DNA from: Spirochaetales bacterium
Lineage (GTDB): Bacteria; Spirochaetota; Spirochaetia; DTKZ01
Length of the DNA stretch: 5,997 bases
Assembly (NCBI GenBank): GCA_031266855.1
Contig: JAISAF010000281.1
Span: 1 to 5,997 of the forward strand
Direction: 5' to 3'
Below the pieces are notes generated by a model, which ran no database searches, was not told the origin of the DNA, and saw only the letters and a list, made by a program, of their open reading frames with translations. Below, piece after piece: positions 1-5,729 of this stretch (position 1 is its first letter; each line of letters begins with the position of its first letter). A program made the position numbers and the translations under genes.

Positions 1-1
1 G

Positions 2-169
2 TACGAAAGCGTATCTTCCGCTTCGGTCAATTTTGAGGACAGGAGCCGGGGAAACCTGTTCACAGGTGGTAACACGGAGCGGATCAAGCCGTTCCATGTC
101 CCGCGGAAGGGTAAGAACGCCGGAATTTTTTACGTCAATCGTAAGGGTCATAAGAAAACCATAGTATGA
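2..169 (+). CDS. C-terminal fragment of an unrecognised protein
   Basis: One frame stays open from the window edge to a TGA at 167-169 and gives 55 residues that end in GIFYVNRKGHKKTIV. The gene begins outside the window, so neither its length nor its N-terminus can be judged. The visible part is basic and polar, with no membrane segment and no motif I recognise. Its composition (Lys, Arg, Gly, Asn) would suit a soluble or secreted domain, but no function is proposed. An ATG at 166 overlaps the stop as ATGA and opens only 16 codons, to a TAG at 214-216. I treat that as chance or the stub of a lost gene. The fragment has the same orientation as the che operon. However, over 700 nt of hairpin-rich sequence and a good promoter separate them, so the two are probably not co-transcribed. 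Confidence 0.5.
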   Translation, partial: YESVSSASVNFEDRSRGNLFTGGNTERIKPFHVPRKGKNAGIFYVNRKGHKKTIV

Positions 170-305
170 AACCGGATAAAAAACAAGCGGAACCGGGACA
201 AAAAACAGGGCGGTAGCGTTTACTTTTTTCAGTACCAAGATTCTTTTACAGTCTGAAGGAAAAAAATTACTGCGAAGTCGGAAAAAAGTCAAAAAAATTC
301 TGTTC

Positions 306-569
306 GGCGCAGGCTCCGCCTACGCCGGATTTAGAAGCAAGCGTCCACGCTTGCGGCTAAAAAGGCGCCAGGCACTTTTTAAAATTAACACGGCGTAGTC
401 TGGAGACTACGCCGAGCGGGAAACCCCTGAGCCGCGCAAGGGGCTGGTCGCGAATTTGCAGTCGCAAATTCGCTGCTCGCCCATGCATCCTGGATTGTAG
501 CGGAAATCCTTTTGGCGTAGCCAAAAGATTGAAGCGGAAAGCCCGGTTTTTGGCGCTTTGCGCCAAAAA
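306..569. repeat. array of six short hairpins
   Basis: Six inverted repeats lie within 264 nt. They are 306-326 (9-bp arms, one mismatch, loop TCC); 337-354 (7 bp, loop TCCA, with an outer TTTAG/CTAAA pairing at 330-334 and 357-361); 391-414 (10 bp, loop TGGA); 450-473 (10 bp, loop AGTC); 509-527 (8 bp, loop GTA); and 547-569 (10 bp, loop TTT). The arms differ in sequence, although GGCG/CGCC cores recur. None is followed by a plain T-tract on the + strand. The last, TTTTTGGCGC with its complement, is symmetrical and could work as a terminator on either strand. This looks like a cluster of palindromic intergenic repeats; no function can be assigned. Confidence 0.75.
493..569. repeat. 34-nt imperfect tandem repeat with palindromic ends
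   Basis: GATTGTAGCGGAAATCC at 493-509 recurs as GATTGAAGCGGAAAGCC at 527-543, with 15 of 17 bases identical and a period of 34 nt. Each copy runs into a hairpin with a TTTTGGC/GCCAAAA arm pair (509-527 and 547-569). The unit therefore appears to be a conserved 17-nt head plus a variable palindrome. A related fragment, ATGCATCTGTAGCGG, occurs at 753-767 and resembles the sequence at 483-503 with six bases missing. Confidence 0.6.
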
Positions 570-612
570 TGCGCCCAAATTCCGAATTATAAATGAGTTA
601 TTGAACGGGCTT

Positions 613-635
613 TAAACAGAGCATTGCGCCCTCTT
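613..635 (+). repeat. 23-nt direct repeat, copy 1
   Basis: This is TAAAC, then A, then GAGCATTGCGCCCTCTT. It matches positions 871-893 at 22 of 23 bases, and the two copies are 258 nt apart. No promoter hexamers follow this copy at good spacing, unlike copy 2. The pair brackets the terminator-like hairpin and the large palindrome. Confidence 0.8.
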
Positions 636-677
636 TCAGCAATTCCCGGTTTCAAACAGGCATCTTTCAAAAATAAA

Positions 678-711
678 AAAACATCCAAATTGTAAACAAT
701 TTGGATGTTTT
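678..711. terminator. terminator-like hairpin, stronger on the minus strand
   Basis: A perfect 15-bp stem (678-692 with 697-711) closes a TAAA loop around the core CATCCAAATTG/CAATTTGGATG. Read on the + strand, the core is followed by only TTTT. Read on the minus strand, it is followed by T7-A-T5, a typical intrinsic terminator tail. On the + strand it could end transcription coming from the upstream gene. No minus-strand gene is visible that would need it, so the direction of use is open. Confidence 0.55.
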
Positions 712-744
712 CACCGCCAGTAACCCCCTAAAAAGCAAGCTGTA

Positions 745-873
745 TTAGTCTCATGCATCTGTAGCGGGTGTCAGTGAAGAAAAATGAGGAGGGCCGCCCC
801 CCGGGAGGAGACCTCATTTTTCTTCACTGACGGGCCCCGCCTGTTTGTGTTATCGCCCTCACTATGAGTCTAA
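745..873. repeat. large nested palindrome with a 20-bp perfect stem
   Basis: The core is a perfect 20-bp inverted repeat, 770-789 with 812-831, around a 22-nt GC-rich loop. GCGGG at 764-768 can extend it by pairing with CCCGC at 836-840 across a small internal loop. Further out, TTAGTCTCAT (745-754) and ATGAGTCTAA (864-873) are complementary at 9 of 10 positions. The arms hold an A5/T5 tract beside a GAGG/CCTC core, so the stem could serve as a bidirectional terminator that isolates the cheA promoter from upstream transcription. The nested arms also resemble a small non-autonomous mobile element (MITE-like). No transposase or target-site duplication supports that reading, so it remains an inference. 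Confidence 0.6.
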
Positions 874-893
874 ACTGAGCATTGCGCCCTCTT
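871..893 (+). repeat. 23-nt direct repeat, copy 2, abutting the cheA promoter
   Basis: This is TAAAC, then T, then GAGCATTGCGCCCTCTT, differing from copy 1 (613-635) by one base. Its last two bases form the start of the predicted -35 element at 892. It therefore sits where an activator would bind, or it is the scar of a duplication or insertion that brought in the preceding 235 nt. Confidence 0.8.
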
Positions 894-920
894 GACTCTT
901 GCCTGTTCAGCCTTTATTAT
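892..920 (+). promoter_or_regulatory. sigma-70-type promoter for the che operon
   Basis: TTGACT (892-897) matches the -35 consensus at 5 of 6 bases. After a 17-nt spacer, TATTAT (915-920) matches the -10 consensus at 5 of 6. The expected transcription start, 6-8 nt after the -10, falls at about 927-929, on or next to the cheA ATG. No other promoter of this quality was seen upstream of cheA, and no sigma-28 pair with correct spacing was found. Confidence 0.65.
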
Positions 921-928
921 TAAATAAT

Positions 929-3316
929 ATGAGTGACTATCTTGATCCGAATAACGAAGAACTCCTGAAAGATTTTTTTGCGGAAGCCGAAGGTCAGGTC
1001 GATCAGATGGAGGAGAACATTCTTGTTATTGAGAATGATCCTTCCAATAAGGAAGCCATTGACGAGATGTTCCGCGCGGCTCATACACTGAAAGGAGGCG
1101 CCGGGACCGTTCAAATGATGGAACTCCAGAAATTTACTCATCTGCTTGAGGATGTTCTGGATGAAATCCGTTCGGGAAGGCTTACTTCATCGGGCGATAT
1201 AGTCGATACGACCCTTGCCTCCATCGATATTATTAAGGCAATGCTGGAATCACGGCAGAATGGCGAAGTCTATAGCGAGGATATTTCCGCCGTAAAGACG
1301 AAACTCGAAGCCTGTCTGGGCGGCGAAAAAAAGGCGGCGGCTCCCAAGGCTCCGGCGCCAAAAGCCCCGGCTCCAGCCGCGCCCGCCGCGGCATCATCCG
1401 CTTCGCGTTTGTCGGAATACGAACTTCTGGAACTGAAAGAGGCCGCGGGCGGGCATGCCCTCTACGCTGTTAAGGTAAAATTTGACGAAGCGAATCCCAT
1501 GAATACCGTCGGCGGCATTCAGGTTTTCGCTGCCTTAAAAGCGATGGGGCAGGTATTGAAAACCGAACCCGACTTTGAAAAACTCTATGAAGATACTTTT
1601 TATCCCGAAGTAATATACTATCTGGCTTCCACAAACTCTGCGGATGAGATTTCCGGGAAACTGGCAATGCCCGATGTTATTCTGGAATCTTCCATAACGG
1701 ATATAGCGAAGGCCGGTAGCGCGCCCGCGGCTCCTGCGGCGGCGTCCGCACCGGCGGTAAAGGCGGCGGCGCCAGCGCCAGCGGCCGTCTCTGTCGTGGA
1801 AGCCGTTCCCGATACGGAGGAGGAGGCGTCGGCGGACGGGGAGCCGGAAGCTCCCGCCGCTGAGGCCGTGGCGGCTTCTCCGCCTGGGGAGAAAGCTCCG
1901 CAGCAGCACAAACCCTCCGCGGGCCAGCAGGGTTCGCTTCTCAGGGTTGATTCGCGCAGGATCGATAATCTATTGAATCTTGTCAGCGAAACCGTTATCG
2001 CGAAAGCGGCCTTTAACCAAATCTCGAATCAGTTTACGGAAATTCTTTCAACTCTGGCGGCTTCGGAGACAACCTATTCGGATCGGCTGAAATCACTCTT
2101 TGACTCTCTGCCCCTGTATCTGGAGAACATTCAAAAGGGGGAGACCGTAAATGATGTGCGCAAAGATTTACTGGAAAAGTACGGCGACATTTTTACCCTT
2201 TTTGACGGGTTTGAAGGAGATCTGAAAAACGCTGTTGTTAAGTTCCGTAGTACGGCCCAAAACCTGGGACGCATTACCGGGGAGCTTCAGGAAGGGGTTA
2301 TGCGTATCCGCATGGTTCCCATTGCCCAGATTTTTTCCCGTTTCCCCCGGCTTGTGCGGGACCTTTCCAAGTCCTTAAGCAAGAAAATCAACCTTGTTAT
2401 TGAGGGCGAGGATACCGAACTCGATAAATCCGTTATTGACGATCTCCTTGATCCGCTTATCCACTGCGTGCGTAATTCCATTGACCACGGTATTGAGGAA
2501 CCCGCGGCGCGCGTGGCCGCCGGAAAGCCGGAGGAAGGAACCATCCTCCTGAAAGCGAGCAATGAAGGCAATATGATTGTCATTCAGGTGTGCGATGACG
2601 GCAAAGGCATTGACGTTGATGCGGTACGCAAAAAGGCCGTGGAAAAGGGCCTTATCCACCCCTCAAAGAACCTGACGGACGTAGAGGCTTTTAACCTGAT
2701 TTTTGAACCGGGATTCTCCACGGCAAAAAGCGTAACCAATATTTCCGGACGCGGCGTCGGCCTGGATGTGGTTCGTACCATGATTGGCAAGGTAAACGGC
2801 ACGGTAAGCATTGCTTCCGAACGGGGCAGGGGCAGCAGGTTTATTATAAAACTGCCTCTTACCCTTGCCATTATTCAGGGGCTTCTTGTCCGGGTGGGAA
2901 ACGAAAAGTACGCCATACCCATCACTTCCGTTATCGACAGCCACCGGATTAAACCCTCTGATATAAAAATCCTTGATAATTACGAGGTTTTTAATGTCCG
3001 CGATGATGTGATTTCCCTGATGCGGCTGAACCGCCTCTTCCGTATATCCACCGAGGAAAACAAGGAATACTATTTTGTGGTTATCGTGGGAAACGGCGAG
3101 GAAAAAATGGGACTTATTGTTGATTCCCTTATTGGCGAAGAGGACGTTGTTATAAAGCCCCTGCGGGATCAGTTTACCAATGTTCCTGGGATTGCCGGAG
3201 CGAATATTACCGGAGACGGTACTGTTTCGCTTATTATCGATGTTCCCCAGCTTCTGGAACTTGGTATGAAGCGCGAAATAGAGGAGCGGGGCCGCCGTGA
3301 AGCGTCAATGCGGTAA
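929..3316 (+). CDS. cheA: CheA chemotaxis histidine kinase
   Basis: This is the central kinase of the chemoreceptor array: it autophosphorylates and passes phosphate to CheY. From the ATG at 929 it is 795 residues with all five CheA domains. P1 (about 1-130) carries phospho-accepting His52 in AHTLKGG. P2 (about 160-260) is the CheY-docking domain. P3 is the dimerization domain (about 335-460). P4 is the ATP-binding domain, with an N box at HCVRNSIDHG (512-521), G1 DDGKGID (556-562), F box FEPGFST (592-598) and G2 GRGVGLDVV (607-615). P5 is the CheW/receptor-coupling domain (about 645-795). Ala/Pro-rich linkers at 136-158 and 261-333 flank P2. P3 is about 60 residues longer than in E. coli CheA, as known for treponemes. 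I chose ATG 929 over the upstream TTG at 899 because MSDYLDPNNEELLKDFF is a natural P1 start and the extra codons would overlap the -10 element. There is no Shine-Dalgarno sequence, which fits a leaderless start. Confidence 0.97.
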   Translation: MSDYLDPNNEELLKDFFAEAEGQVDQMEENILVIENDPSNKEAIDEMFRAAHTLKGGAGTVQMMELQKFTHLLEDVLDEIRSGRLTSSGDIVDTTLASIDIIKAMLESRQNGEVYSEDISAVKTKLEACLGGEKKAAAPKAPAPKAPAPAAPAAASSASRLSEYELLELKEAAGGHALYAVKVKFDEANPMNTVGGIQVFAALKAMGQVLKTEPDFEKLYEDTFYPEVIYYLASTNSADEISGKLAMPDVILESSITDIAKAGSAPAAPAAASAPAVKAAAPAPAAVSVVEAVPDTEEEASADGEPEAPAAEAVAASPPGEKAPQQHKPSAGQQGSLLRVDSRRIDNLLNLVSETVIAKAAFNQISNQFTEILSTLAASETTYSDRLKSLFDSLPLYLENIQKGETVNDVRKDLLEKYGDIFTLFDGFEGDLKNAVVKFRSTAQNLGRITGELQEGVMRIRMVPIAQIFSRFPRLVRDLSKSLSKKINLVIEGEDTELDKSVIDDLLDPLIHCVRNSIDHGIEEPAARVAAGKPEEGTILLKASNEGNMIVIQVCDDGKGIDVDAVRKKAVEKGLIHPSKNLTDVEAFNLIFEPGFSTAKSVTNISGRGVGLDVVRTMIGKVNGTVSIASERGRGSRFIIKLPLTLAIIQGLLVRVGNEKYAIPITSVIDSHRIKPSDIKILDNYEVFNVRDDVISLMRLNRLFRISTEENKEYYFVVIVGNGEEKMGLIVDSLIGEEDVVIKPLRDQFTNVPGIAGANITGDGTVSLIIDVPQLLELGMKREIEERGRREASMR

Positions 3317-3340
3317 AATGTTTATGCGAGGAGTAATGGG

Positions 3341-4696
3341 ATGAGCAGTGCTGCGGGATCTCTTGTCCTGGATAGGGCGGAACAGGAACAGAAAGAAGGT
3401 GCGGAAAGAAGCACTCTGGTCGATTTTAAAATGGTAACCTTCTCGCTGGGAGGCAAGGATTACGGCATCGATATTATGAAAGTCAAGGAAATTGCCAAAT
3501 TCAGCAATTTTACCTATGTCCCGAATTCCTATCCCTATGTCCGGGGCGTTTATAACCTGCGGGGCGATATTATTTCGATACTTGACCTCCGAATTCTTTT
3601 TCATTTGCCGGTTCCAAAGGATGGCCCCCTCACCAATACGGAAAACGGCCTTATTCTGAGGCTGGAAGAGAATGTCCTGGGTGTTGTCGTGGATTCCATC
3701 GACAAGGTAATCGGCATCTCTTCCAAAGATATTCAGCCTCCGCACCCTATTTTTGGCGATATCAACATCAAGTACATTCAGGGCGTTGTGGAGAACGGCG
3801 GCAGGCTTTATATAATCCTGAACGCGGAAAGTATCTGCGCCAGGGAGGAAGGCGCCAGGAAGGGAGACCTCCCGCTTCCTCCGGGAGACCCCGGATATCA
3901 GCACGAGGAGGCCGCGCCTGCCGCCGCGGGCTATGTCCAGAGTCCGGCAGGCGGCGCGGAGCCGGAAAGGGATTTTATCCGCGATACGCTCAAGACGTTC
4001 CGCGGTTTCTATGTAACGCCCCTGAATGAGGAGTGGTTTCTCAGGCGCTTTAGCGAATGGAAGGATCTGCGGCAGAGAGAGGGCGCGGATATACAGCTTA
4101 AAGCGGTGGAGGACGCGGAAACCTATCTTTCCAATTTCTATTCAGCCGATACCGGCAGGTTCTGGAATGAAAACCTCGCTGTCCAGTATTCCCGCGTTTT
4201 AGGGGAATCCGGCGGGAAAATCGTCAACGCGTGGAATGTCGGATGCGGAAGAGGCTATGAGTCATACAGCCTCGCGGCTATCCTAAGCAAAAAATATTCA
4301 AACCGCATAATAAAACTGTGGGCAAACGATAATGACCTTATTGCCATTTCGACAGCGGCGAATCTGCTTTTCAATGAGGCGGATATCCCTGAATATCTGA
4401 AACTTTACGTTGTTACAGGCAAAAACGGCACGGGTTTTCAGACGGATTTTAAGAATAAAATTTTCTTTGAATACCATGATGCCATGCACTCCAATACTCT
4501 TCCTGATCTGGACATAATCGTCGCACGCGATATGCTGTCGTTCCTCAGCCCTGAAAACCAGCGGAAGTTACTAACAGGGTTTTACGAGAAACTTAAACCC
4601 ACAGGGGTTCTTGTTCTGGGCGACAATGAACGGCCGCTGGATTCGTCGCACTGGGAACCCATACAAAACGCCCGATCGAGTTATAAAAAGTCGTGA
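3341..4696 (+). CDS. CheW adaptor fused to a degenerate CheR-like domain
   Basis: The gene encodes 451 residues, about three times the length of plain CheW. Residues 28-165 form a CheW domain (YGIDIMKVKEI at 41-51, RGVYNLRGDIISILDLR at 68-84) that links CheA to receptors. A Gly/Pro/Ala-rich linker (about 166-208) leads to a CheR-like methyltransferase fold (about 209-435). Its SAM-binding loop reads VGCGRGYESYS (300-310), close to CheR's GCSTGEEPYS. Other signatures are degraded: FWNEN (274-278) replaces FFRE and loses the arginine, ARD (395-397) replaces CRN, and GDNE (427-430) replaces GHSE. Methylation activity is therefore doubtful. A CheW/CheR-like fusion with a structural array role is described in T. 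denticola. GAGGAG at 3328-3333 lies 7 nt before the ATG, and the gap after cheA is 24 nt. Databases may label this simply cheW. Confidence 0.93.
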   Translation: MSSAAGSLVLDRAEQEQKEGAERSTLVDFKMVTFSLGGKDYGIDIMKVKEIAKFSNFTYVPNSYPYVRGVYNLRGDIISILDLRILFHLPVPKDGPLTNTENGLILRLEENVLGVVVDSIDKVIGISSKDIQPPHPIFGDINIKYIQGVVENGGRLYIILNAESICAREEGARKGDLPLPPGDPGYQHEEAAPAAAGYVQSPAGGAEPERDFIRDTLKTFRGFYVTPLNEEWFLRRFSEWKDLRQREGADIQLKAVEDAETYLSNFYSADTGRFWNENLAVQYSRVLGESGGKIVNAWNVGCGRGYESYSLAAILSKKYSNRIIKLWANDNDLIAISTAANLLFNEADIPEYLKLYVVTGKNGTGFQTDFKNKIFFEYHDAMHSNTLPDLDIIVARDMLSFLSPENQRKLLTGFYEKLKPTGVLVLGDNERPLDSSHWEPIQNARSSYKKS

Positions 4697-4729
4697 AGAC
4701 AGTTTCTATAAAATTGCAGGAGAAAAAAG

Positions 4730-5194
4730 ATGAGAGTTGAATACATTAATCCTTTTGTGGAAGCTTCGTACAATATTCTGAAAGAAGTTCTTGGCAGCGA
4801 GGTAGTTCGTGGAGAATTGTACCTGAAGTCTACTTCGACACCTGTTCTTGGTGTCGCGGCTCTGGTGGGACTGGCAGGCGATGTTGAAGGCCGGGTACTG
4901 TTTGACATGACCAAGGAAACGGCAATTGGTATCGCTTCACTTATGAACGGTGAGAACCTCACCACTATGGACGATTTGGCAAAAGCGACTATTCAGGAGC
5001 TTGCCAATATGATCACGGCCCAGGCTGTTACAAAACTGCATGATTTAGGTTTCAAGTTTGATTTGACGCCTCCGGCCCTGTTTACCGGAGAGAATATGGA
5101 AGTGTCGAGTTCCTCAGTTGAAGCGCTGATTGTGCCAATGAAACTCTCCTGCGGCAAAATTGAAATTAATGTCGCTATCCGGGAACGGAATTAG
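4730..5194 (+). CDS. cheX: CheX, CheY-P phosphatase
   Basis: This 154-residue protein of the CheC/CheX/FliY phosphatase class dephosphorylates CheY-P to end the signal. Spirochaetes use CheX where enterobacteria use CheZ. The catalytic motif Glu-x-x-Asn is visible as Glu90 and Asn93 in TIQELANMITA (87-97). The single motif, the short length and the absence of a second phosphatase repeat favour CheX over CheC or FliY. The start MRVEYINPFVEASYNIL and the segment GDVEGRVLFDM (50-60) fit the family. The Shine-Dalgarno AGGAGA at 4718-4723 is 6 nt before the ATG. The gap after the CheW fusion gene is 33 nt and holds no terminator, so the genes should share one mRNA. No signal peptide or membrane segment is present; the protein should be cytoplasmic and, as in Borrelia, probably dimeric. 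Confidence 0.95.
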   Translation: MRVEYINPFVEASYNILKEVLGSEVVRGELYLKSTSTPVLGVAALVGLAGDVEGRVLFDMTKETAIGIASLMNGENLTTMDDLAKATIQELANMITAQAVTKLHDLGFKFDLTPPALFTGENMEVSSSSVEALIVPMKLSCGKIEINVAIRERN

Positions 5195-5215
5195 GAATAG
5201 AAGGGGAATGCAGGA

Positions 5216-5653
5216 ATGAAAACGAAATCAGATTTTCCGAGTCTGAACGAAAGGAAGCCCGAAGGCCAGCGTGTAGACGGGCAGGCATACCGGGTTTTAG
5301 TGGTTGACGACTCAATGTTCGTAACCAAACAGATGGGGCAGATCCTGACTTCGGAAGGATTTGTGGTTGTTGCTACAGCCGGCGACGGGGAAGAAGGTGT
5401 GACAAAATATAAGGAGTTGTTTCCTAATATAGATCTTGTTACAATGGACATTACCATGCCGAAGATGGACGGCATAACGGCTCTGGAAAAGATTATTGAG
5501 TTCGATAAAAACGCGAAAGTCATTATGGTAAGCGCTTTGGGTAAGCAGGACCTTGTAAAAAAATCCCTTTTAAGCGGGGCCAAAAACTATATCGTAAAAC
5601 CCCTTGACCGGAAGAAAGTACTTGAAAGGATTGTCATGACTCTTGATAAATGA
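5216..5653 (+). CDS. cheY: CheY response regulator
   Basis: This single-domain receiver (145 residues) carries phosphate from CheA to the flagellar switch (FliM). The receiver starts near residue 25 with YRVLVVDDS. The acidic pair is Asp31/Asp32, the phospho-accepting Asp78 lies in VTMDITMPKMDG (75-86), the conserved Ser is 106, the switch aromatic is Tyr125, and the conserved Lys128 lies in VKPLD (127-131). There is no DNA-binding or other output domain. A polar N-terminal tail of about 24 residues makes it longer than E. coli CheY (about 129). AGGGGA at 5202-5207 is 8 nt before the chosen ATG. The gap after cheX is 21 nt. Being last in the operon next to cheX supports CheY over a generic receiver protein. 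Confidence 0.95.
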   Translation: MKTKSDFPSLNERKPEGQRVDGQAYRVLVVDDSMFVTKQMGQILTSEGFVVVATAGDGEEGVTKYKELFPNIDLVTMDITMPKMDGITALEKIIEFDKNAKVIMVSALGKQDLVKKSLLSGAKNYIVKPLDRKKVLERIVMTLDK

Positions 5654-5670
5654 TATAGTTCTTAAATAGA

Positions 5671-5700
5671 GTTGTTTAGAAACCTCAGTTTCTAAACAAC
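5671..5700 (+). terminator. hairpin after cheY, probable operon end
   Basis: GTTGTTTAGAAAC (5671-5683) and GTTTCTAAACAAC (5688-5700) form a perfect 13-bp stem with a CTCA loop, starting 17 nt after the cheY stop. The position suits the end of the che transcript. The stem is A/T-rich and is followed by TTCGG rather than a T-tract, so it is not a canonical intrinsic terminator. It could instead protect the mRNA 3' end or be another intergenic palindrome. Confidence 0.45.
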
Positions 5701-5729
5701 TTCGGTAACAGTTTCAATATAAAAACAGC

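Larger units (their letters stand above)
217..928. other. long repeat- and hairpin-rich intergenic region
   Basis: No reading frame here has a credible ribosome binding site together with protein-like composition. The minus-strand frame at 357-578 starts with TTG and is built from palindrome arms. The region contains, in order: an A/T-rich stretch with no recognisable element (217-300), six hairpins (306-569), the first copy of a 23-nt direct repeat (613-635), a terminator-like hairpin (678-711), a large palindromic element (745-873), the second copy of the direct repeat (871-893), and the cheA promoter (892-920). At roughly 710 bp it is long for a bacterial gap between genes in the same direction. 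The density of self-complementary sequence suggests an accumulation of small non-coding repeats. Confidence 0.7.

Noticed and set aside
166..216. 16-codon frame overlapping the end of the partial upstream gene as ATGA
   Set aside because: Too short and low in complexity to support as a gene; the coupling-like overlap alone is weak evidence.
306..569. CRISPR array
   Set aside because: The hairpins are not copies of one repeat, there are no uniform spacers, and no cas gene is present.
357..578. 73-codon minus-strand frame
   Set aside because: It starts with TTG, has no ribosome binding site, and is composed largely of palindrome arms from the hairpin array.
871..893. Sigma-28-type flagellar promoter (TAAA ... 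GCC) in the direct repeat
   Set aside because: TAAA and GCC are only 11 nt apart instead of about 15, and the bases after GCC do not match GATAA.
899..928. TTG-initiated N-terminal extension of CheA by ten codons
   Set aside because: The codons overlap the predicted -10 element, TTG lacks a Shine-Dalgarno, and ATG 929 begins a typical P1 domain.
1535..1911. Minus-strand frames of 97 and 124 codons inside cheA
   Set aside because: They are shadows of the GC-rich Ala/Pro linker; Arg-rich and Ala/Gly-rich translations are typical of such artefacts.
3305..3904. 199-codon minus-strand frame opposite the CheW domain
   Set aside because: It lies entirely opposite well-conserved coding sequence and its translation has no recognisable domain.
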